Positions 1 through 9,098 of a stretch of 64,000 nt of DNA are shown here, one piece after another; the stretch's first letter is position 1, and each line of letters starts with the position of its first letter. Both the position numbers and the translations under genes were made by a program. Origin of the DNA: Nocardioides mangrovicus (GTDB taxonomy: Bacteria; Actinomycetota; Actinomycetes; Propionibacteriales; Nocardioidaceae); assembly GCF_003674065.1 (NCBI RefSeq), contig NZ_RDBE01000007.1:62001-126000 (forward strand). The letters are read 5' to 3'. A model generated the notes under the pieces. That model saw only the letters and a list, made by a program, of their open reading frames with translations, ran no database searches and was not told the origin of the DNA.

Positions 1-1587
1 CTGCTCGAGGGCTTCGACCTCGAGTTCGGCGCCGACGAGGGCGACGAGGAGGACCTGGAGGTGCGGCCGCCGGTCGTCACCGTCATGGGTCACGTCGACC
101 ACGGCAAGACCAAGCTCCTCGACGCGCTACGCGACGCCGACCAGGTGGCCTCCGAGGCCGGTGGCATCACCCAGCACATCGGCGCCTACCAGGTGCACAC
201 CGAGGTCGACGGCGACGACCGTCGCATCACCTTCATCGACACCCCCGGTCACGAGGCGTTCACCGCCATGCGTGCCCGCGGCTCGCAGTCCTCGGACATC
301 GCGGTGCTGGTGGTCGCGGCCGACGACGGCGTCATGCCGCAGACGGTCGAGGCGCTCAACCACGCCAAGGCCGCCGGGGTGCCGATCGTGGTGGCGGTCA
401 ACAAGATCGACAAGCCCGACGCCGACCCGACGAAGGTGCGCGGCCAGCTCACCGAGTACGGCCTGGTGCCCGAGGAGTACGGCGGCGACGCGATGTTCGT
501 CGACGTCTCGGCCAAGTCGGGGCTCAACCTCGACAAGCTGCTCGAGTCCATCGTGCTCACCGCCGACGCCTCGCTCGACCTTCGCGCCAACCCGCACCAG
601 GACGCCCAGGGCCTCGTGGTCGAGGCGCACCTGGACCGCGGTCGCGGCCCGACGGCCACCGTGCTCATCCAGCGCGGCACGCTGCGCGTGGGCGACTCGA
701 TCGTCGCCGGCCCGGCCCACGGCCGGGTGCGGGCGATGCTCGACGAGTACGGCAACAACATCGAGGAGGCGACCCCGTCGCGTCCGGCGATGGTCCTCGG
801 CCTCACCGCCGTCCCGGGCGCCGGTCAGAACCTGATCGTCGTCGAGGACGACCGGATGGCGCGCCAGATCGCGGAGAAGCGCGAGTCGCGCGAGCGGGCG
901 GCCATGCAGGCCAAGCGCCGCGTGCGTCGCACGCTCGAGGACTTCATGGCCTCGATGGAGAAGGGTGCGAGCCAGGAGCTCAACTTGATCCTCAAGGGCG
1001 ACGTGTCCGGCTCCGTGGAGGCGCTGGAGGACTCGCTGGCGAAGATCGACGTCGGCGACGAGGTCAGCATCCGCATCATCGACCGCGGCGTCGGTGCCAT
1101 CACCGAGACCAACGTCGACCTGGCCGCGGCCTCCGACGCGATCATCATCGGCTTCAACGTCCGCCCGCAGGGCAAGGCGACCGAGATGGCCGACCGCGAG
1201 GGCGTCGAGATCCGCTACTACTCGGTGATCTACCAGGCCATCGAGGAGATCGAGGCGGCTCTGAAGGGCATGCTCAAGCCGGAGTTCGAGGAGTCGGTGC
1301 TGGGGCAGGCGGAGATCCGTGCGATCTTCCGCAGCTCCAAGATCGGCAACATCGCCGGCTGCATGGTCACCAGCGGCGTCATCCGGCGCAACGCGCAGGT
1401 GCGGCTCATCCGCGACGGTGCCGTCGTCGTGGAGAACACCGAGCTGTCCTCGCTGCGGCGGGAGAAGGACGACGCCTCCGAGGTCCGCGAGGGCTTCGAG
1501 TGCGGCCTGGTGCTCCGGGGCTACAACGACATCAAGGAAGGCGATGTCGTGGAGGCCTTCGAGCTCAAGGAGATCCCGCGCAGCTGA
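1..1587 (+). CDS. infB: Translation initiation factor IF-2 (C-terminal part, 5' truncated by window edge)
   Basis: The frame is open from base 1 to the TGA at 1585-1587, giving 528 residues; the variable N-terminal part lies outside the window. The GTPase motifs are all visible: G1 GHVDHGKT (about residues 30-37 of the fragment), G3 DTPGH, G4 NKID and G5 SAK. They are followed by the beta-barrel and the IF2-specific C-terminal domains that hold fMet-tRNA on the 30S subunit. IF-2 is the GTPase that recruits initiator tRNA and promotes 70S joining. The stop overlaps the rbfA start (TGATG), so the two are probably co-translated. Identification is secure from the motif set and the rbfA-truB context. 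Confidence 0.98.
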   Translation: MLEGFDLEFGADEGDEEDLEVRPPVVTVMGHVDHGKTKLLDALRDADQVASEAGGITQHIGAYQVHTEVDGDDRRITFIDTPGHEAFTAMRARGSQSSDIAVLVVAADDGVMPQTVEALNHAKAAGVPIVVAVNKIDKPDADPTKVRGQLTEYGLVPEEYGGDAMFVDVSAKSGLNLDKLLESIVLTADASLDLRANPHQDAQGLVVEAHLDRGRGPTATVLIQRGTLRVGDSIVAGPAHGRVRAMLDEYGNNIEEATPSRPAMVLGLTAVPGAGQNLIVVEDDRMARQIAEKRESRERAAMQAKRRVRRTLEDFMASMEKGASQELNLILKGDVSGSVEALEDSLAKIDVGDEVSIRIIDRGVGAITETNVDLAAASDAIIIGFNVRPQGKATEMADREGVEIRYYSVIYQAIEEIEAALKGMLKPEFEESVLGQAEIRAIFRSSKIGNIAGCMVTSGVIRRNAQVRLIRDGAVVVENTELSSLRREKDDASEVREGFECGLVLRGYNDIKEGDVVEAFELKEIPRS

Positions 1588-2030
1588 TGAGCAGCCCTCG
1601 TGTCCGCAAGATCGCCGACCGGATCAAGGTGATCGTGGCGGAGATGCTCGAGCGGCGGATCAAGGATCCGCGGTTGGGCTTCGTCACGGTCACCGACGTC
1701 CGGGTCTCCGGCGACACCCAGCAGGCCTCGGTGTTCTACACGGTCCTCGGCGAGCAGGAGGACCTGGCGGGCACCGCGGCCGCGCTGGAGTCGGCCAAGG
1801 GGCTGATCCGCTCCGAGGTCGGCAAGCAGCTGGGCATGCGGCACGTGCCGACGCTGGAGTTCATCCACGACGCCCTGCCCGAGACCGCGCGCCACATCGA
1901 CGAGGTGCTGGCGCGCGCCCGGGAGATCGACGACCAGGTCAGCGCCACCGCCACCGGAGCGGCGTACGCCGGCGAGGCCGACCCGTACCGCAAGCCGCGC
2001 GAGCCCGACGAGGCGGACGAGGAGGAGTGA
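1587..2030 (+). CDS. rbfA: Ribosome-binding factor A
   Basis: This is a 147-residue protein of normal RbfA length, beginning [20 protein letters not shown], with the conserved segment [13 protein letters not shown] and the KH-like fold pattern. RbfA binds the 30S subunit and helps maturation of the 16S rRNA 5' end. I chose ATG 1587 because it overlaps the infB stop by one base and gives the standard N-terminus; a longer frame upstream lies inside infB. The acidic C-terminal tail (rich in D and E) is common in actinobacterial members. It is the second gene of the infB-rbfA-truB operon and its stop overlaps the truB ATG. Confidence 0.96.
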   Translation: MSSPRVRKIADRIKVIVAEMLERRIKDPRLGFVTVTDVRVSGDTQQASVFYTVLGEQEDLAGTAAALESAKGLIRSEVGKQLGMRHVPTLEFIHDALPETARHIDEVLARAREIDDQVSATATGAAYAGEADPYRKPREPDEADEEE

Positions 2031-2878
2031 TGCCCGACGGGCTTGTGCTGGTCGACAAGCCCGGCGCCATGACCTCCCACGACGTCGTCGCCCGGGTGCG
2101 GCGGCTGCTGGGCACCCGCAAGGTCGGCCACGCCGGCACGCTGGACCCGATGGCCACCGGCGTGCTGCTGCTCGGCGCGGGCCGGGCCACCCGGCTGCTG
2201 GGGCACCTGATGCTCACCCAGAAGGCCTACGACGCCACGATCCGGCTCGGTGCCGCGACCACCACTGACGACGCCGAGGGTGAGGTGGTGGCCACCGCGC
2301 CGACCGACGGGCTGAGCGAGGACGCCGTACGGGCGGCCCTGGCCGGGTTCGTCGGCGAGATCGAGCAGGTGCCCTCGAGCGTCTCGGCGATCAAGGTCGA
2401 GGGGAAGCGGGCGTACGCACGGGTGCGGGCCGGTGAGGACGTCGTGCTCGAGCCGCGACGCGTCACCGTGCACGCCATCGACGTCACCGACGTCGATCTG
2501 CCCGAGGTCGAGATCTCGGTGCGCTGCTCCAGCGGCACCTACATCCGCGCCATCGCCCGCGACCTCGGATCCTCGCTCGGCGTGGGCGGTCACCTGACCG
2601 CCCTGCGCCGCACCGCCGTCGGCCCGTTCACGCTGGCCGACTGCCGCCCGCTTGAGCAGGGGCTTCCGGTGCTGGGCATCGACGAGGCGGCGCGTCGCTG
2701 CTTTCCCGGCGTCGACCTCGACGAGCAGCAGGCTGCCGACGTCCGGGTGGGACGCAAGCTGGCCACCGACCTCGGCGCGAGCGGACCGGTGGCGCTCTTC
2801 GCGCCGGGCGGGGAGTTCCTCGCGCTCTACGAGCAGCAGGGGCCGCAGGCCCGCGCGGTGGCGGTCTTCACCGGCTGA
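2030..2878 (+). CDS. truB: tRNA pseudouridine-55 synthase TruB
   Basis: The product is 282 residues and converts U55 of tRNA T-arms to pseudouridine. The catalytic motif HAGTLDPMATG carries the nucleophilic aspartate at residue 39. Further TruB signatures are the N-terminal VLVDKP, KAYDATIRLG and SSGTYIRAIARDLG. A C-terminal PUA-like tail follows. ATG 2030 overlaps the rbfA stop (TGATG), indicating translational coupling. A short GC-rich dyad just after the stop (2880-2893) may be a weak terminator, and the next gene has its own upstream spacer. Confidence 0.97.
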   Translation: MPDGLVLVDKPGAMTSHDVVARVRRLLGTRKVGHAGTLDPMATGVLLLGAGRATRLLGHLMLTQKAYDATIRLGAATTTDDAEGEVVATAPTDGLSEDAVRAALAGFVGEIEQVPSSVSAIKVEGKRAYARVRAGEDVVLEPRRVTVHAIDVTDVDLPEVEISVRCSSGTYIRAIARDLGSSLGVGGHLTALRRTAVGPFTLADCRPLEQGLPVLGIDEAARRCFPGVDLDEQQAADVRVGRKLATDLGASGPVALFAPGGEFLALYEQQGPQARAVAVFTG

Positions 2879-2926
2879 GCCCTCTCGTGAGGGGTGGCGT
2901 TCACCCGGCCCCGCTGGGATGAGGAC

Positions 2927-3736
2927 GTGAAGACTCTCGGGATCCCTGCCGCCCTGCTCCTCCTCGTCGCGCTCTCGGCGCCGGCCGAGGCGAATGCGAA
3001 CCTGAAGCCGGACTACGAGGTCAAGCTGTTGCTCGACCCGGCCGACGTGCTCACCTCCGGCCACGTGCCCACGACGGCGCTGACGTCCTACCTCGACCTG
3101 GGCGCGTCGGACACCCGCTCCTACCAGTACCTCGACACCGATCCGCTGGACCTGGACGCCGAGGGGTGGTCGGTGCGCGAGCGGGTGGTCGGCAGCGGCG
3201 ACCTGCAGCTGGACTACAAGCACCGCTGGACGATCAGCGACGGCGACGTCGACGCCGCGCTCGACCAGGCGAACGACGACGGGTTCGACGCCGCGGACGA
3301 CAACTACGACGCCGAGGTCGACTGGGGCTACGGCTCCGAGGTGCTCTCGGCCGCCGACGACAAGACCGAGGACGAGGACCTGCCCAGCGGCCAGGACGCC
3401 GTCGACGTCGCCGTGGCCGACATCCCCGGCAAGCTGGACGACTGGGGCACCAAGAACTGGGGATCGCAGGTGCTCGCCGAGTCGCGCGTGCACGGCCCGG
3501 TGACGACCCACCAGTACGAGGGCACGCTGGACGGTCACGACGTCGACCTCGAGGTGGTGCCGCTGCGGGCCGCTTCCGGAAGCGGTACCGACTACCTGGT
3601 GGAGCTCTCCTTCAAGGAGCAGAAGGAGTCCTCGGCCGCGAGCGCGCGGTCGGCAGCGATCAGCGAGCTCGACGACCAGGGTTGGCTGCTGCACCAGGAC
3701 TCGCTCAAGACCTCGCTCATCCTCGACAGGTACTGA
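2927..3736 (+). CDS. Secreted protein with a possible CYTH-like fold
   Basis: I do not recognise a named family with certainty. The GTG at 2927 gives a clean signal peptide (KTLGIPAALLLLVALSAPAEA, then ANA), so it was preferred to the GTG at 2894. The mature protein starts with YEVKLLLDP, followed by a YLDTDPLDL..GWSVRERV stretch and a C-terminal DYLVELSFKE segment. This order resembles the EVK..YxDT..LR.R..VEL pattern of CYTH (triphosphate tunnel) proteins, but here it would be extracytoplasmic. The middle is highly acidic (many D and E), perhaps metal binding. It lies between truB and ribF, where such a gene is not part of the usual operon. The function is unknown; the CYTH link is inference. 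Confidence 0.75.
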   Translation: MKTLGIPAALLLLVALSAPAEANANLKPDYEVKLLLDPADVLTSGHVPTTALTSYLDLGASDTRSYQYLDTDPLDLDAEGWSVRERVVGSGDLQLDYKHRWTISDGDVDAALDQANDDGFDAADDNYDAEVDWGYGSEVLSAADDKTEDEDLPSGQDAVDVAVADIPGKLDDWGTKNWGSQVLAESRVHGPVTTHQYEGTLDGHDVDLEVVPLRAASGSGTDYLVELSFKEQKESSAASARSAAISELDDQGWLLHQDSLKTSLILDRY

Positions 3737-3768
3737 CCCGCGTGCGCGAGACCAGCCGGGCCGCTCGA

Positions 3769-3774
3769 TAGGCT
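3769..3774 (+). promoter_or_regulatory. -10 element (leaderless-type promoter) of ribF
   Basis: TAGGCT lies 6 bases before the GTG start of ribF. In actinobacteria a TANNNT box at this distance places the transcription start on the start codon, giving a leaderless mRNA. No Shine-Dalgarno sequence is visible in the 6-base gap. Confidence 0.55.
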
Positions 3775-3780
3775 CTCCTG

Positions 3781-4716
3781 GTGCAGATCTGGCGCTCCCT
3801 GGACGAGGTCCCGGACGACCTGGGACGCACCGTGGTCACCATCGGCAACTTCGACGGTGTGCACCGTGGTCACGTGAGCGTGGTGACGCGGGCGCGGCAG
3901 CTGGCCGACGAGCTCGGCGTCGACCACGTCGTGGCCGTCACCTTCGACCCTCACCCGATGGCCGTGCTGCGGCCCGAGCATGCGCCGCAGTCGCTCAGCG
4001 ACGTCGAGATGCGCGCCGAGCTGCTGGGCGCGGTCGGCGTCGACGACGTGCTGGCGCTGCCGTTCTCGCTCGAGGTGGCCCGCTGGTCGCCGACCGAGTT
4101 CGTGGACCGGGTGGTGGTGGCCGCCCTGCACGCCAAGGGCGTGGTGGTGGGCGCCAACTTCCGCTTCGGCGCCAAGGCCGCCGGCGACGTCTCGACGCTG
4201 CGCGAGCTCGGCGCGCCCCACGACGTCACCGTCGAGGGGATCCAGCTCGACGGCGGTCCACAGGTCTGGTCCTCCACCTACGTCCGCACCTGCCTGGCCG
4301 CCGGCGACGTCGAGGGCGCCGCCGAGGCGCTGGGCCGCCCGTACGCCGTGCGCGGCGTGGTGGTACAGGGCGACCAGCGGGGCCGCGAGCTGGGCTACCC
4401 GACCGCCAACGTGCCGGCCGGCGACCGCGCGGTGCCCGCCGACGGCGTCTACGCCGGCTTCCTGCGCCGGGTCGACCGCGCCGGCAGCGCGCCGCTGCCG
4501 GCCGCGATCTCGGTCGGCACCAACCCGACCTTCGCCGGCGAGCGGGATCGCCGCGTGGAGGCCTACGTGCTCGACCGCACCGACCTCGAGCTCTACGGCG
4601 TCGAGGTGGAGGTCACCTTCGTCGCACGCATCCGCGGGATGGTCCGCTTCGACGGCGTCGACCCCCTGCTGGCGCAGATGGCCGACGACGTCGAGCGGAC
4701 CCGCCAGCTGCTGTAG
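3781..4716 (+). CDS. ribF: Bifunctional riboflavin kinase / FMN adenylyltransferase
   Basis: The product is 311 residues, normal for the fused enzyme that makes FMN from riboflavin and then FAD. The N-terminal nucleotidyltransferase half carries TIGNFDGVHRGH (about residues 20-31) and TFDPHP. The C-terminal flavokinase half carries GRELGYPTANV (about 200-210) and a conserved VEAYVLD segment. GTG 3781 starts at the promoter described just upstream, probably as a leaderless message. In actinobacteria ribF typically sits between truB and rpsO; here roughly 15 kb of sugar-uptake and export genes intervene before rpsO. Confidence 0.97.
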   Translation: MQIWRSLDEVPDDLGRTVVTIGNFDGVHRGHVSVVTRARQLADELGVDHVVAVTFDPHPMAVLRPEHAPQSLSDVEMRAELLGAVGVDDVLALPFSLEVARWSPTEFVDRVVVAALHAKGVVVGANFRFGAKAAGDVSTLRELGAPHDVTVEGIQLDGGPQVWSSTYVRTCLAAGDVEGAAEALGRPYAVRGVVVQGDQRGRELGYPTANVPAGDRAVPADGVYAGFLRRVDRAGSAPLPAAISVGTNPTFAGERDRRVEAYVLDRTDLELYGVEVEVTFVARIRGMVRFDGVDPLLAQMADDVERTRQLL

Positions 4717-4737
4717 GTCGAGTCTCGGCACGCCGGT

Positions 4738-4761
4738 CACGGCCTCGCATGCTCGGCCGTG
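4738..4761. terminator. Probable bidirectional terminator between ribF and ptsH
   Basis: A perfect 7-bp GC-rich stem (CACGGCC at 4738-4744, GGCCGTG at 4755-4761) sits in the 89-bp gap between convergent ribF and ptsH. There is no U-tract, as is usual for actinobacterial terminators, so the call rests on position and stem alone. Confidence 0.4.
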
Positions 4762-4805
4762 CGGCTCGCTCGACCACCATCAGGCGGTCCGCTGGCGCGG
4801 CCCGC

Positions 4806-5063
4806 CTATGCGTCGAGGTCCTTCTCGACCAGGTCGGCGATCGTGTTGACCGCGGCCTCGTCGTCGCCGGAGACCTCGACGGTGTCGCCGTTGCCGGCGC
4901 CCAGGGTCATGATCAGCAGCGAGGAGCTGGCGTCGACGCCCTCCTCACCGGGCAGCCCGATGGAGACCTCGGAGTCGAGGTCGCCGGCGGCCTCGGCGAT
5001 CAGCGCGGCGGGACGGGCGTGCAGGCCGACGGCCGAGCCGACGGTGACGGTCCGATTAGGCAT
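4806..5063 (-). CDS. ptsH: Phosphocarrier protein HPr
   Basis: This 85-residue protein is the HPr of the sugar phosphotransferase system: it takes phosphate from enzyme I on His15 and hands it to the EIIA domain. His15 is present in GLHARPA, and a serine stands at position 46 in DASSSLLIM, the site phosphorylated by HPr kinase in firmicutes. A good Shine-Dalgarno (GAAGGAG) precedes the ATG. It is the last gene of the fruR-fruK-fruA-ptsH unit, 30 bp after fruA, and ptsI lies divergently at 9099, so a complete phosphorelay is coded here. Confidence 0.95.
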   Translation of the reverse strand: MPNRTVTVGSAVGLHARPAALIAEAAGDLDSEVSIGLPGEEGVDASSSLLIMTLGAGNGDTVEVSGDDEAAVNTIADLVEKDLDA

Positions 5064-5093
5064 GGGGTGTGGCTCCTTCGTTGGAGGGGTGGG

Positions 5094-7211
5094 TCAGACG
5101 GTAGCGATGTCGACGGCCGCAGCCGAACGGGTGCTCTTCAGCGCCACCACGGCGAGTGCCGCGACGACGACGCCGATCGCCAGGGCGATGACGTAGCCCA
5201 GGATGTTGTGGACCGCGAACAGCACGAAAATGCCGCCGTGCGGAGCGCGCACCGAGACGCCGAAGGCCTCGGAGAGCGCACCGGTGACGGCACTGCCCAA
5301 CATGATCGAGGGGATCACGCGCAGCGGGTCGGCCGCGGCGAACGGGATGGCGCCCTCGGTGATGAACGAGGCGCCCAGGGCCCAGCCCGCCTTGCCGTTC
5401 TCGCGTTCGGCGACCGTGAACAGCTTCGGGCGCACGACGGTGGCCAGGGCCAGCGCGATCGGCGGCACCATGCCGGCCAGCATGACCGCGGCCATGATCT
5501 TCAGCCGCGGGTCGGAGGCGGCGGCCGAGGCGGCCACGCCGACGCCGGCCGCGGCGAAGCTGTAGGCGACCTTGTTCAGCGGGCCGCCCATGTCGAAGGC
5601 CATCATGAGGCCGAGGATCGCGCCGAGGAGGACCGAGTTCGCCCCGCTCATGTTCGACAGGCCGTTCTCCAGGGCGTCGATGAGCTTGCCGATCGGCTTG
5701 CCCAGCACGACGATCATGATCAGCCCCGCGATGATCGAGGTCAGCAGCGGGATGACCAGCACCGGCATCAGGCCGCGGGCCCAGGCGGGCACCTTCCAGC
5801 CGGCGATCCAGTGCGCGATGAGCCCGGCGAGCACGCCGCCGAGGATGGCGCCGAGGAAGCCGGTGGCCGGCAGGCTGGTGGGGTCGCCGGCGCCGTCGTT
5901 GACGTTGAACACGTTAATGGCCAGGCCGCCCATCACGAAGCCGGGCGCGATGCCGGGCCGATCGGCGATGGCGTAGGCGATGTAACCGGCCAACGCGGGG
6001 ACGAAGAAGATGAAGGCCGTCTTGCCGATGATGAAGAACAGCGCGCCGAGGTAGGCGAAGAGGCCGGACCCGAACAGCGCGTGGGGCAGGTCGAGCTTGT
6101 TCACGTCGGGCAGGTTGAACAGCGTGTTGTCGACGGCGATCTTGCCGTAGCTGTTGACGATCTCGTCGCCGCCGAAGAGGAAGCCGAGGGCGATGAGCAG
6201 GCCGCCGGCCGCGACGAACGGGATCATGTAGGAGACGCCGGTCATCAGTACGCGGCGCACGCGGCCGCCCCACGACTCGTTGCCCGACGCCGTGGCGCGG
6301 GCGCCACCGCCGCCGGCGGTGCCCTCGACCTTCGGGGCTTCGGCCGGGTCGGCGGCGTAGGCCAGGGCCTCGGCGATCATCTGGTCGCCCTCGTCGACCG
6401 GCCGCTTCACCCCGGAGGAGACGAGCGGCTTGCCGGCGAAGCGGGCGCGGTCGCGGACCCCGACGTCGACGGCGAAGATGACCGCGCCGGCGGCGTCGAT
6501 GACCGCCGGGTCGAGCGGGGTGGAGCCGGCCGAGCCCTGGGTCTCGATGTGGATCTCGACCCCGGCCCGGGCGGCCGCGGCCTCGAGGGCCTCGGCGGCC
6601 ATGTAGGTGTGGGCGATCCCGGTCGGGCAGGCGGTGACCGCGACCAGGGTCGGCTTCGCGGCGCCCGCCGCCGAGCCGGCCGGGGCCGGCTCGGTGGTGG
6701 CGGCCGGTGTCGACGGGGCAGCCGGGGCAGCCGGGGCCGAGGGCACCGTGTCGGTGGCGACGACGCCGCTGACCAGGTCCACGACCTCCTGGGCCGTCTC
6801 GGCCTGGCGCAGCCCGTTGACGAAGTCGGCCTTGACCAGCGCGCGGGCCAGCTGGGTGAGCAGCTTGAGGTGCGTGGCGTCGCCGCCGGCCGGGGCGGCG
6901 ATGAGGAAGGCGAGGTCGGCGGGGCCGTCCTTGGCGCCGAAGTCCACGGTCGGGCTCAGCCGCGCGAAGGCCAGCGTCGGCTCGCTCACGCCCGCGGTGC
7001 GGCAGTGGGGGATGGCGATCCCGCCGGGCAGTCCGGTGGCGGCCTGGCCCTCACGGGCGGTCGCGTCGGCCACGAGCTGGTCGCGGCCGCCGTCGCCGTC
7101 GGCCCGGCCGGCCGCGGCGACCAGGTCGGCCAGCGACCCGATCACCCCCGCCTTGTCGGGGCCGAGGTCGGCGTCGAGCCGGACCAGGTCCGTGGTGATG
7201 AGGTCGGTCAT
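5094..7211 (-). CDS. fruA: PTS fructose transporter, EIIABC fusion
   Basis: This 705-residue fusion imports fructose with concomitant phosphorylation to fructose-1-phosphate. The order is EIIA (residues 1-150, phosphorylated His69 in [12 protein letters not shown]), an Ala/Pro-rich linker, EIIB (about 187-290, active Cys in [16 protein letters not shown]) and a membrane EIIC of multiple helices from about residue 320 to the end. The ATG overlaps the fruK stop (ATGA), so it is co-translated with 1-phosphofructokinase, which acts on its product. Fructose specificity is inferred from the fruK partner and the EIIB type. Confidence 0.94.
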   Translation of the reverse strand: MTDLITTDLVRLDADLGPDKAGVIGSLADLVAAAGRADGDGGRDQLVADATAREGQAATGLPGGIAIPHCRTAGVSEPTLAFARLSPTVDFGAKDGPADLAFLIAAPAGGDATHLKLLTQLARALVKADFVNGLRQAETAQEVVDLVSGVVATDTVPSAPAAPAAPSTPAATTEPAPAGSAAGAAKPTLVAVTACPTGIAHTYMAAEALEAAAARAGVEIHIETQGSAGSTPLDPAVIDAAGAVIFAVDVGVRDRARFAGKPLVSSGVKRPVDEGDQMIAEALAYAADPAEAPKVEGTAGGGGARATASGNESWGGRVRRVLMTGVSYMIPFVAAGGLLIALGFLFGGDEIVNSYGKIAVDNTLFNLPDVNKLDLPHALFGSGLFAYLGALFFIIGKTAFIFFVPALAGYIAYAIADRPGIAPGFVMGGLAINVFNVNDGAGDPTSLPATGFLGAILGGVLAGLIAHWIAGWKVPAWARGLMPVLVIPLLTSIIAGLIMIVVLGKPIGKLIDALENGLSNMSGANSVLLGAILGLMMAFDMGGPLNKVAYSFAAAGVGVAASAAASDPRLKIMAAVMLAGMVPPIALALATVVRPKLFTVAERENGKAGWALGASFITEGAIPFAAADPLRVIPSIMLGSAVTGALSEAFGVSVRAPHGGIFVLFAVHNILGYVIALAIGVVVAALAVVALKSTRSAAAVDIATV

Positions 7212-8221
7212 AGGGTCACTTTCTCTTCTCTGTGCGCAGCAGTGGGGTCGAGCCGGTGGACGGTGACCAGGTCGGGCCGGGTCTGGTCCGGTCGGGGGAT
7301 CGTGGTGCCGGGCAGCGACGCGGCGGCGCTGCCGTAGGCGACGGCCTGGGCCAGCCGCTCGGGCGGCGAGCCGTGCCGCAGGTCGGCCAGCAGGTAGCCG
7401 AACAGCGAGGAGTCGCCGGCCCCCACGGTGGAGACCACCGTGGTCGGCGGGGGAGTGGCGTGCCAGCAGCCCTCGGCGCTCACCAGCACGGCGCCGTTGG
7501 CGCCGAGGGTGGCCAGGACGGCGCCGACGCCGCGGTCCAGCAGCCGTCGGGCGGCGTCGGCGGCCGCGCGGGGGTCGGACTCGGTCAGCTCGGGGTCGGC
7601 GCCGGTCAGCGAGGCCAGCTCCGCGCCGTTCGGCTTCATCAGGTCAGGCGCCGAGCCGGGCAGCCGGGCGACCAGCTCGGCGAGCGGCCGGTCGCTGGTG
7701 TCGACGGCGACCTGTGCCGGCATGTCGTGCAGGGCGGCGACGAGCTCGGCGTACCACTGCGGCGGAGCGCCCGGCGGCAGCGAGCCGGCCAGCACGATCC
7801 AGCTGGCGGTGGCGGCGCGGCTGAGCAGGGCGTCGCCCAGCGCGTCGAGGCTGGCGGCCGTGGCGGTGGGCCCGGGGCTGTTGAGCTTGGTGGTGGTGCC
7901 GTCGGGCTCGGTGATCGTGACGTTGCCGCGGATCGGGCCCGAGGGCGGCTGCGGGCGGGTGTCGATGCCGTCGCGCAGCAGGTCGTGGACGAACGGGTCG
8001 TCGGGGTCGGCGGGCAGCACCGCGAGGGTGCGGACGCCCGCGGCCACCGCGGCACGGGAGATGTTGATGCCCTTGCCACCGGCCTGGGCGGTCTCGGCCG
8101 CGGCCCGCATCACGCCGCCGCGCTCGAGCGGTCCCGCGAGCTGGATGGTGCGGTCGGTGCTGGGGTTCGGGGTGAGGGTGACGATGAGTCCCGACGGACG
8201 CTGCGTGCCGCTCGCGCTCAT
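7208..8221 (-). CDS. fruK: 1-phosphofructokinase (PfkB family)
   Basis: The product is 337 residues and phosphorylates fructose-1-phosphate from FruA to fructose-1,6-bisphosphate. PfkB family marks are TLTPNPSTDRT at the N-terminus, GGKGIN (about 46-51) and the catalytic GAGDS near residue 267. The ATG at 8221 overlaps the regulator stop by 4 bp and the stop overlaps fruA by 4 bp. A long upstream extension of this frame runs through the regulator gene and is not coding. Its place between a DeoR regulator and EIIABC is the classic fru operon order. Confidence 0.95.
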   Translation of the reverse strand: MSASGTQRPSGLIVTLTPNPSTDRTIQLAGPLERGGVMRAAAETAQAGGKGINISRAAVAAGVRTLAVLPADPDDPFVHDLLRDGIDTRPQPPSGPIRGNVTITEPDGTTTKLNSPGPTATAASLDALGDALLSRAATASWIVLAGSLPPGAPPQWYAELVAALHDMPAQVAVDTSDRPLAELVARLPGSAPDLMKPNGAELASLTGADPELTESDPRAAADAARRLLDRGVGAVLATLGANGAVLVSAEGCWHATPPPTTVVSTVGAGDSSLFGYLLADLRHGSPPERLAQAVAYGSAAASLPGTTIPRPDQTRPDLVTVHRLDPTAAHREEKVTL

Positions 8222-8985
8222 GCCAGCACCACCTCGACGCCGGCGCGGCGGATGCGTTGCCGGTCGTCGTGGCCGATGCCGTGGTCGGTGATCAGCACGT
8301 CGACCTCCTGGGTGCGGGCGAAGCGGGTCATCGTCTCGACGCCGAGCTTGGAGGAGTCGGCGAGCACGACGACCCGCCGTGCGGCGTGGACCATCGCGCG
8401 CTTGGCGGCGGCCTCCTCGGCGTCGGGCGTGGTGAGGCCGTGCTCGGCGGTGAGGCCGTTGGTGCCGACGAAGCCGACGTCGGCGCGCAGCGAGCCGAGC
8501 GCGGCGACGGTCTCGGAGCCGACCGCGGCCTGCGTCGTGCGCCGGACGCGGCCGGGCAGCAGCCGTAGCTCCACCTGCGGCAGCCCGGCGACGCGGGCGG
8601 CGACCGGCACGGCGTTGGTGACCACCACCAGCTGCCGGTCGCGTGGCAGCAGCGCGGCCAGCCGAGTGGTGGTGGTGCCGGCGTCGAGCAGCACCGTGCC
8701 GTGGTCCTCGGGCAGCAGGGCCAGCGCCGCCGCGGCGATCCGGTCCTTCTCCATGGCGTGGGAGCTGTCGCGCTCGGCCACCGCCGCCTCGATCATGGCC
8801 AGCGACTCCGCCGGCACCACGCCGCCATGGACGCGGCGGACGACCCCGGCGCGCTCGAGGACGGTGAGGTCGCGGCGTACCGTCTCGGTGGTGACGTCGT
8901 AGTCGGCCGCCAGCTCGGTGACCGAGAGCCGGCCGCGGCGAGCCACCGACGCGGCGATCGCCTGCTGGCGCTCCTCGGCGTACAT
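8218..8985 (-). CDS. fruR: DeoR-family transcriptional regulator of the fru operon
   Basis: A 255-residue DeoR-type repressor. The N-terminal helix-turn-helix (about residues 6-57) includes RQQAIAASV, LSVTELAADYDVTTETVRRDL and the VVRRVHGGV segment typical of the family. The C-terminal sugar-phosphate sensor domain has LDAGTTTTRLA and GTNGL. DeoR regulators of this kind respond to phosphorylated sugars. It is first in the fru operon, preceded by a strong Shine-Dalgarno (GAGGGAGG). It probably binds the palindrome-rich 113-bp gap shared with ptsI and represses both directions; fructose-1-phosphate as effector is inferred from the operon. Confidence 0.9.
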   Translation of the reverse strand: MYAEERQQAIAASVARRGRLSVTELAADYDVTTETVRRDLTVLERAGVVRRVHGGVVPAESLAMIEAAVAERDSSHAMEKDRIAAAALALLPEDHGTVLLDAGTTTTRLAALLPRDRQLVVVTNAVPVAARVAGLPQVELRLLPGRVRRTTQAAVGSETVAALGSLRADVGFVGTNGLTAEHGLTTPDAEEAAAKRAMVHAARRVVVLADSSKLGVETMTRFARTQEVDVLITDHGIGHDDRQRIRRAGVEVVLA

Positions 8986-9040
8986 CGGGCCTCCCTCGTC
9001 GTCCTCGGTCGGGGTCCGGGCTGAACCGTTTCTGCGACTG

Positions 9041-9090
9041 TGTTGTTTTACCTTCGAACATGTTGACCCGTCAAGGGTCGGCGTGTTGAC
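9041..9090. promoter_or_regulatory. Candidate FruR operator region between fruR and ptsI
   Basis: The fruR-ptsI gap holds a perfect 8-bp palindrome AACATGTT (9057-9064), two direct copies of TGTTGAC (9061-9067 and 9084-9090) and a small dyad GACCC/GGGTC (9065-9079). This AT-richer stretch between divergent PTS genes is the natural target for the DeoR regulator. Which element is bound cannot be decided from sequence. Confidence 0.45.
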
Positions 9091-9098
9091 TACGCGAC

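Noticed and set aside
1736-3694. 652-residue minus-strand open frame across rbfA, truB and the secreted protein
   Set aside because: Antisense shadow of an operon with diagnostic motifs on the plus strand.
3737-3780. FMN riboswitch upstream of ribF
   Set aside because: The gap is only 44 bp, has no conserved RFN structure and the promoter is of leaderless type.
4749-7337. 862-residue open frame on the plus strand opposite ptsH and fruA
   Set aside because: Composition is Gly/Arg/Asp/Gln-rich with no domain, and the minus strand codes clear HPr and EIIABC. It is the usual antisense artefact of very GC-rich DNA.
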